Origin: Methanomassiliicoccaceae archaeon | Lineage (GTDB): Archaea > Thermoplasmatota > Thermoplasmata > Methanomassiliicoccales > Methanomethylophilaceae | Direction of reading: 5' to 3' | DNA: 5,289 bases | NCBI GenBank assembly: GCA_009784745.1 | Contig: WQXR01000082.1 | Location: forward strand, 1-5,289 | Shown here: positions 1 to 3,601 of the stretch, piece after piece | Numbering within the stretch: position 1 is the first letter of the stretch | Layout: each line of letters opens with the position of its first letter | Notes under the pieces: generated by a model | Told to the model about the DNA's origin: nothing | Seen by the model: the letters and a program-made list of their open reading frames with translations, nothing else | The model's database searches: none | Made by a program: the position numbers and the translations under genes

Positions 1-129
1 ATAGGTCTGCGGAGAGGTTTTAACAGATTGCCGCTATATCTCCAACCGACCTGTGTTTCCTGCGTTGTGGTAAACTCAAGAACCACAGGTCACGATTTAA
101 GTTTAGGCAGATTTTTCAAAATTCATCGA
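1..129. other. Gene-free flank downstream of the HPS-RraA gene
   Basis: No open reading frame of useful length with a plausible start is visible on either strand, and no tRNA fold closes. The stretch lies beyond the stop codon of the minus-strand HPS-RraA gene and so may be its 3' untranslated region or the flank of a gene outside the window. It is rich in short complementary segments: AGGTC at 4-8 against GACCT at 48-52, GGAGA at 11-15 against TCTCC at 39-43, and the repeat at 48-91 described separately. No clear poly-T terminator follows the stop on the minus strand. Confidence 0.5.
48..91. repeat. 8-bp perfect inverted repeat with a competing inner hairpin
   Basis: GACCTGTG at 48-55 is the exact reverse complement of CACAGGTC at 84-91, enclosing 28 nt. 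Inside it, TGTGGT at 66-71 can pair with ACCACA at 82-87 around a 10-nt loop, using part of the same right arm, so the two stems exclude each other. The position, about 40 nt past the HPS-RraA stop on the minus strand, would suit a 3' end structure, a processing site or an operator. There is no T-run to make it a conventional terminator. The repeat is plainly visible; its function is unknown. Confidence 0.5.
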
Positions 130-1422
130 TCATTTTACAGGTTCCCACTTTTCAAGTTCGTTCACTTTCGATAGTGTCGAACCTCTGCGTATCTCTTCAC
201 GTGTCCTGTTCTCACGTTCACGGACATCAAGCGACCTGTTGGCGACCTCGACGGCAACCTCTTTCGGAACAACGATGAGACCGTTCTCGTCGCCTATTAT
301 CCAGTCGCCAGTTCTTACCGTCTGGTTGCATATCGTTACTTCAATGCCTATGCCGCCGTATCCCTTTGCTTCGCCCGCATTGGGTACCACATGCTTAGAG
401 AACGACGGAAATCCTGCCGCTTTGATGTCGTCGATATCACGTATCGCACCGTCGATGACAACACCCCGAACACCTACGACCATCGCGGACTCGCTTGCCA
501 ATTCACCCCAGACGGCAACATCCCCTCCGCCGACGGAAATGACGATGACGTCGCCGTCAACCGCTTTGTCAATTGCTTCAACGGGCTTCGCCCAGTCGCC
601 GTTAGCGGTTTGAACGGTAAGAGCGCGGCCGACCATCTTCTGTCCTTCCGCCAGATGCGGTACAAGACCTTTGATAACGCCCTGTTTATGGTACGCATCC
701 GATATGTTCGGCGTTGAAACACGCGAGAACGCCTCGAAAAGATCGCTCTCACTGTATTTTTTTGCAAGATCGGTGTTCACCTTCACGCCGGACATCGCTT
801 TCTTCACGTTCTTTGCGGCGCCGGTTATATCGTTCGTTTTTATTATTCCGCCGCCAACGATGATTATTGATGCACCCGCGTCAACGTACTCGGTGGCGGT
901 CGCAGCGGTTATCCCGCCAGCAACGGCAACAGGTATCGATAACGATGAAACGACCTTTTTCAAAAGTTCCGTGTTCGTTCCTTCACCGCGCATCTGCTGA
1001 TCTATTCCCATATGCAGGCAAACGTATGAAACGCCCATCTTCTCAACGGCAACGGAACGTTTGACGATATCGGGAACATTAAGCATATCGACCATTATCT
1101 CCGCGCCGTATTTTCTCGCCGCCATGACCGCTTCGGAAATTGTGGAATCGTCCGCAAGACCCATCACCGTTATTATATCCGCGCCGGCCTTCGCAGCGAT
1201 CTCAACTTCAAAAGAACCGACATCCATTGTTTTTGTATCGGCAATTATCTTTTTCCCGGGGAATTCACGGCGAATGGTACGCAAAGATTCCGAACCCTCG
1301 CTTTTTATCAAAGGCGTACCGACTTCTATCCAATCGGCTCCGCCGTCAACGGATTCATGAGCGATCTCGATACTTCTGCGAAGGTGCATAAGGTCCAAAG
1401 CGATCTGCAGAACGGGCCACAT
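130..1422 (-). CDS. Bifunctional 3-hexulose-6-phosphate synthase / RraA-like fusion protein
   Basis: This 430-residue protein is a fusion of two enzymes. Residues 1 to about 213 are a TIM-barrel hexulose-6-phosphate synthase of the OMP decarboxylase superfamily: LQIALDL at the N-terminus, the DxKxxD signature at D62-K64-D67, LHMGID at 136-141, and glycine-rich phosphate-binding strands at AGGI (168-171) and GGGI (190-193). Known HPS enzymes interconvert ribulose 5-phosphate plus formaldehyde and hexulose 6-phosphate; many archaea use the reverse direction to make pentoses. Residues from about 226 to 428 are an RraA/HMG-aldolase-like domain with the glycine-rich GVRGVVIDGAIRD segment ending in the R328-D329 pair, which matches the catalytic Arg-Asp of class II pyruvate aldolases. 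The role of that domain in archaea is not settled. The start MWPVLQIALDL fits the usual HPS N-terminus, with a weak GTGAT ribosome-binding sequence 9 nt upstream. It follows the methyltransferase gene by 18 nt and is probably cotranscribed with it. The isomerase partner (PHI) is not in the window. Confidence 0.9.
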   Translation of the reverse strand: MWPVLQIALDLMHLRRSIEIAHESVDGGADWIEVGTPLIKSEGSESLRTIRREFPGKKIIADTKTMDVGSFEVEIAAKAGADIITVMGLADDSTISEAVMAARKYGAEIMVDMLNVPDIVKRSVAVEKMGVSYVCLHMGIDQQMRGEGTNTELLKKVVSSLSIPVAVAGGITAATATEYVDAGASIIIVGGGIIKTNDITGAAKNVKKAMSGVKVNTDLAKKYSESDLFEAFSRVSTPNISDAYHKQGVIKGLVPHLAEGQKMVGRALTVQTANGDWAKPVEAIDKAVDGDVIVISVGGGDVAVWGELASESAMVVGVRGVVIDGAIRDIDDIKAAGFPSFSKHVVPNAGEAKGYGGIGIEVTICNQTVRTGDWIIGDENGLIVVPKEVAVEVANRSLDVRERENRTREEIRRGSTLSKVNELEKWEPVK

Positions 1423-1440
1423 GTTCCGCTAATCACGATA

Positions 1441-2058
1441 TCAATCTAAAATCTTTCCCAAGGATGCGTTCTTCACCGCCTTGACGTAAAATGACCTTCC
1501 GTGTGTGATATATATCAATTCGGTTCCGAATCCGGCCTTTTCCAAAGCGTCCGTTAACTCGTGTTCAAGATATTTTTTATAGTTTTCAGCGGAACTCAAC
1601 CGATCGAGCATCTGTTTCGTGTAACACACAATAATAAGAACACCGCCGTCCCTGAGTTTTGAGTGTATCTCTTCAATGCCGGCATTCAGATCATTCCAGA
1701 AGTAAGTGGTGTTTATTGTGTAAACAACATCGAATCCATTCTCGAACGGTATCTCTTCAACAGACGCTTTAGCAAGCGTAAGCCGTCCGCCCGCCACATA
1801 TTTTTTGTTCTTCTTGCCTGCGAGTCTCACCATATCGTCGGAAATATCGATCCCAAAGAACTTTGAATCAGTATTTTTCAGAAGTTTCTTCAGCATATAT
1901 CCGTTGCCGAATCCGATATCCAGAACATCAAGGCCGTTACCGACCTCGTTTAGAACGGCGTTGTAAAGAGGGCCGTTCATGCGGTTCATGATGAACGTTA
2001 CGAACCTTCCGGCGATACCGGAAGGGTTACCGAACTGTTTGCCCAAACGCCGACCCAT
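1441..2058 (-). CDS. Class I SAM-dependent methyltransferase, Methyltransf_11 type
   Basis: With the preferred start this is a 205-residue soluble methyltransferase of unknown substrate. Motif I, VLDIGFGNG, lies at about residues 45-53, and the acidic residue after strand 2 in GIDISDDM is expected to bind the SAM ribose. Further matches are the IPFENGFDVVYTINTTYFW strand-4 segment and LRDGGVLIIVCY. The open frame continues upstream to an ATG at 2196, but the extra 46 residues are a Met/Ile/Val-rich run and then sequence I do not recognise. The start at 2058 puts MGRRLGKQFGNPSG at the N-terminus, which is where related small methyltransferases carry their (K/E)QFxNPxG motif. A TATA-like GATTAAACA is centred 27 nt upstream of it. 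An alternative is a start at 2187 or 2196 with a hydrophobic N-terminal segment. It is the first gene of a probable unit with HPS-RraA. The substrate cannot be inferred from sequence. Confidence 0.8.
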   Translation of the reverse strand: MGRRLGKQFGNPSGIAGRFVTFIMNRMNGPLYNAVLNEVGNGLDVLDIGFGNGYMLKKLLKNTDSKFFGIDISDDMVRLAGKKNKKYVAGGRLTLAKASVEEIPFENGFDVVYTINTTYFWNDLNAGIEEIHSKLRDGGVLIIVCYTKQMLDRLSSAENYKKYLEHELTDALEKAGFGTELIYITHGRSFYVKAVKNASLGKILD

Positions 2059-2080
2059 GTTCACATGATATCGTAAGCAC

Positions 2081-2089
2081 TGTTTAATC
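2081..2089 (-). promoter_or_regulatory. Possible TATA-like element for the methyltransferase gene
   Basis: On the minus strand this reads GATTAAACA, centred about 27 nt before the ATG at 2058, the spacing expected for a leaderless archaeal transcript. It is a weak match to the archaeal TATA box. A competing candidate is the minus-strand TTTTTTTATC at 2220-2211, which would place transcription start near 2188, next to an in-frame ATG at 2187. Confidence 0.3.
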
Positions 2090-2210
2090 CTGTCGTGCAC
2101 GGAAAGCCACTCAGCTCGCCCGTCTGTCATCATTATCAGCACAATAACGATCATCATCGTGGCATCACGGCAATGCGCGGATGACATAATAATCATTTTG
2201 CACGGGAACC

Positions 2211-2229
2211 GATAAAAAAATGTTTAATC
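2211..2229 (+). promoter_or_regulatory. Probable BRE/TATA promoter of the pseudo-phosphatase-Tsr3 pair
   Basis: A purine-rich GATAAAAAAA, like a TFB-recognition element, runs directly into TGTTTAATC, a TATA-like box centred about 31 nt before the ATG at 2256. Transcription would start only a few nucleotides before the start codon, and no Shine-Dalgarno sequence is present there, which fits a leaderless or nearly leaderless mRNA. The same A-tract read on the minus strand could serve the divergent methyltransferase gene. Confidence 0.45.
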
Positions 2230-2255
2230 ATTGCAAGCGATAGCGCAGCGATAAG

Positions 2256-2723
2256 ATGTTCGGAAAAAAGAAGCCAAAGGAGAACGTCGAGAAAAAAGTA
2301 TCCGTATTGTTCGTAGATGAGAACAACGATCTGCAGTCGCAGATAGCCGAATATTTTTTGGTGAGATTTTACTCAGACATATACGAGGTACGGAGCGCCG
2401 GACCGAAGCATGATTTCATTGATTGCGATCTGATATCGGTGATGTATCAGAACGGCCACGACATAAGGAAGGCGGCATCAAAGGATTTCAACGCGTACAG
2501 TATGTTAACGGAGTACGATCATGTTGTCTTCTTACAGCAGGAAACATACGACCGCATACACGAAGCGATACCGTTCAAAGGGAAGCAGACCGTAAAGGAC
2601 TTCGGGAAAAGATCCGATTTCAAAGCAACGGATGATATGGAACTGGTACAATGCTATCTTGATCTTATGGATAATGTTGCTCAGTGGATAAAGGAGACGT
2701 TCTCTTCGCCGGAGAACATCTGA
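2256..2723 (+). CDS. Low-molecular-weight phosphatase/arsenate-reductase-fold protein lacking catalytic residues
   Basis: This 155-residue protein aligns by eye along most of its length with the low-molecular-weight tyrosine phosphatase/arsenate reductase family. It shows VLFV at the end of strand 1, SQIAEYF in the following helix, YEVRSAG for strand 2, GHDIRKAASKDF for the usual G(I/H)DIS..RSK segment, YDHVVFL for the central strand, and a C-terminal helix near DLMDNVAQWI. The P-loop should read C-x5-R-S, but here it is DENNDLQS: the nucleophile Cys is Asp21 and the phosphate-binding Arg is Gln27. Phosphatase or arsenate reductase activity by the known mechanism is therefore not expected, and a binding or regulatory role is inferred. 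The N-terminus is Lys-rich (MFGKKKPKENVEKK). The Tsr3 gene begins 15 nt after its stop, so the two are probably cotranscribed. No frameshift or premature stop suggests decay. Confidence 0.75.
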   Translation: MFGKKKPKENVEKKVSVLFVDENNDLQSQIAEYFLVRFYSDIYEVRSAGPKHDFIDCDLISVMYQNGHDIRKAASKDFNAYSMLTEYDHVVFLQQETYDRIHEAIPFKGKQTVKDFGKRSDFKATDDMELVQCYLDLMDNVAQWIKETFSSPENI

Positions 2724-2733
2724 TCCGGAGAAC
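2709..2733 (+). repeat. Short direct repeat CCGGAGAAC at a gene junction
   Basis: CCGGAGAAC occurs at 2709-2717, inside the last codons of the pseudo-phosphatase gene, and again at 2725-2733, just past its stop, a 16-nt period. The second copy supplies the GGAG ribosome-binding sequence of Tsr3. It may be a small tandem duplication or chance. Confidence 0.5.
2727..2730 (+). promoter_or_regulatory. Shine-Dalgarno sequence of the Tsr3 gene
   Basis: GGAG ends 8 nt before the ATG at 2739, a normal archaeal spacing. It supports that ATG as the start and fits translation from the middle of a polycistronic message. Confidence 0.6.
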
Positions 2734-2738
2734 GGTAA

Positions 2739-3251
2739 ATGATACGCATACTCGTTCATGATAAGGGACAGTGCGACCCCAAAAAATGCACAGCGAAACG
2801 TATGATAAAATTCGGGATCGCGAAAAGCGTTGAATTACGGGGGATACCCAAAGGATCGATAATCCTTTCACCGTTCGCGGAACAGGCATTGTCGCCTGCG
2901 GATCGTCCGCATGCTATGAAGCACAGTCTCGTCGTAATGGATCTCACATGGTCGAACATCGATGATATGCCGAAGATGAAAGCAATGAACGAACGTTCGT
3001 TACCTTTTCTGATCGCCTCGAATCCGGTGAACTGGGGCAGACCTATGGAACTGAACAGCGCAGAAGCGGTCGTCGCGTCGCTGATGATACTCGGCGAGAA
3101 GGAACAAGCAACAGAGATAACAAAAAGATTCGGCTGGGGTGAAGAATTCATAAGACTGAACGGAGAGATGCTCTCCGATTACTCGAAAGCGGCGACGAGC
3201 ACAGATGTCGTACGCATACAGAACGAATATCTTGAAGCGATGAAAAGATAA
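2739..3251 (+). CDS. tsr3: Tsr3-type 16S rRNA aminocarboxypropyltransferase (DUF367)
   Basis: This 170-residue protein matches the Tsr3 family over its full length. It has the N-terminal QCDPKKCTAKRM block at about residues 11-22, SIILSPFAEQALSPAD around 40-55, LVVMDLTWS around 64-72, and the family signature LPFLIASNPVNWGRPMELN around 88-106. The SAEAVVASLMILGE helix and the FGWGEEFIRLN segment follow near the C-terminus. Tsr3 transfers the 3-amino-3-carboxypropyl group of SAM to a uridine-type nucleotide in helix 31 of small-subunit rRNA; in eukaryotes it completes the m1acp3-pseudouridine of 18S rRNA, a late ribosome maturation step. Tsr3 has an SPOUT-like fold although it does not transfer a methyl group. 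The length is typical of archaeal Tsr3, without the acidic tail of yeast Tsr3. It follows the phosphatase-fold gene by 15 nt and ends in TAA 63 nt before the winged-helix gene. Confidence 0.92.
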   Translation: MIRILVHDKGQCDPKKCTAKRMIKFGIAKSVELRGIPKGSIILSPFAEQALSPADRPHAMKHSLVVMDLTWSNIDDMPKMKAMNERSLPFLIASNPVNWGRPMELNSAEAVVASLMILGEKEQATEITKRFGWGEEFIRLNGEMLSDYSKAATSTDVVRIQNEYLEAMKR

Positions 3252-3270
3252 TGCCGATCTATGTTCATCG

Positions 3271-3290
3271 GGTAAAGGAACATTTTTATC
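3271..3290 (+). promoter_or_regulatory. Probable BRE/TATA promoter of the winged-helix gene
   Basis: Purine-rich GGTAAAGGAACA is followed by TTTTTATC (3283-3290), a good archaeal TATA-like box centred about 28 nt before the ATG at 3315. No Shine-Dalgarno sequence precedes that ATG, so a leaderless transcript is likely. This separates the small gene from the Tsr3 unit. Confidence 0.5.
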
Positions 3291-3314
3291 ACGTCCCGCC
3301 TTATCGACGCGCTG

Positions 3315-3557
3315 ATGCTCGGAGATATAATACGCGTTGTTTGGCTGGTGTTCGGTAACGACAGGTTAGCGACGGCGGAGATAGAAAAACGACTGGAAGA
3401 GCAGTTCAACTACCGATGTCCCGACGATTTCGCCAAAACACTGACGAAATTGAAACAGGCGGGATTCGTCAAAGGCGAAGTTTCGGTGGAAAAGGGCGGA
3501 TGGGTCTGGTGGGTGGACGATGAATGCAGATCATCTGATCTTTCAAAAATAATGTAG
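3315..3557 (+). CDS. Small winged-helix-like protein of unknown function
   Basis: I do not recognise a named family for this 80-residue protein. Its layout suggests a free-standing winged helix-turn-helix: a first hydrophobic helix (MLGDIIRVVWLVFG), a second around ATAEIEKRLEEQF (residues 19-31), a candidate recognition helix CPDDFAKTLTKLKQAGFV (residues 35-52), and a two-strand wing ending in the striking aromatic GGWVWWVDDE (residues 61-70). There is no signal peptide or metal-binding cluster. In-frame codons just upstream offer no other start, and the TATA box 28 nt away supports the ATG used. It sits 44 nt before MCM in the same direction, so it could be cotranscribed with the helicase or regulate it. 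DNA binding is inferred from predicted fold only; a protein-protein interaction role is equally possible. Confidence 0.75.
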   Translation: MLGDIIRVVWLVFGNDRLATAEIEKRLEEQFNYRCPDDFAKTLTKLKQAGFVKGEVSVEKGGWVWWVDDECRSSDLSKIM

Positions 3558-3564
3558 GCGCGCA

Positions 3565-3574
3565 TTTCATATAC
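3565..3574 (+). promoter_or_regulatory. Possible TATA box of the MCM gene
   Basis: TTTCATATAC lies just after the stop of the winged-helix gene and is centred about 32 nt before the ATG at 3602. Transcription would begin near 3596, which would exclude the in-frame ATG at 3584. MCM could also be read from the upstream promoter, since the gap is only 44 nt. Confidence 0.4.
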
Positions 3575-3592
3575 ATTCCAAGCATGTATGCC

Positions 3593-3596
3593 GAGG
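3593..3596 (+). promoter_or_regulatory. Shine-Dalgarno sequence deciding the MCM start
   Basis: GAGG, within GAGGGGAAT, ends 5 nt before the ATG at 3602. The in-frame ATG at 3584 has no comparable sequence before it, so 3602 is preferred. If the nearby TATA box is used the site would be partly outside the mRNA; it would then serve only readthrough transcripts from the winged-helix gene. Confidence 0.5.
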
Positions 3597-3601
3597 GGAA
3601 T

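Noticed and set aside
66..86. Possible tRNA T-arm: the GTGGT...ACCAC hairpin, read on the minus strand with GGTTC
   Set aside because: The loop is 10 nt, not 7, and no acceptor, D or anticodon arms can be built around it.
391..717. 108-codon plus-strand open frame (with others at 239-613, 671-1000, 1061-1360) opposite the HPS-RraA gene
   Set aside because: They are antisense to a well-supported conserved protein, show no recognisable domain, overlap one another and lack ribosome-binding sequences.
2129..2160. ATCATT/ATCATC-rich stretch suggesting a simple repeat or operator
   Set aside because: The units are irregular and do not form a clean direct or inverted repeat; it is explained by the Met/Ile-rich open frame on the other strand or by chance.
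3251..3358. 35-codon frame starting at the ATG that overlaps the Tsr3 stop (TAATG), beginning MPIYVHRVKEHF
   Set aside because: The stop-start overlap is attractive, but the peptide is unrecognised, its first half spans the probable promoter of the winged-helix gene and its second half overlaps that gene out of frame.
3584..3601. Alternative upstream MCM start at the ATG at 3584
   Set aside because: It lies only about 14 nt from the centre of the TATA-like box and lacks a Shine-Dalgarno sequence, whereas the ATG at 3602 has GAGG at good spacing.
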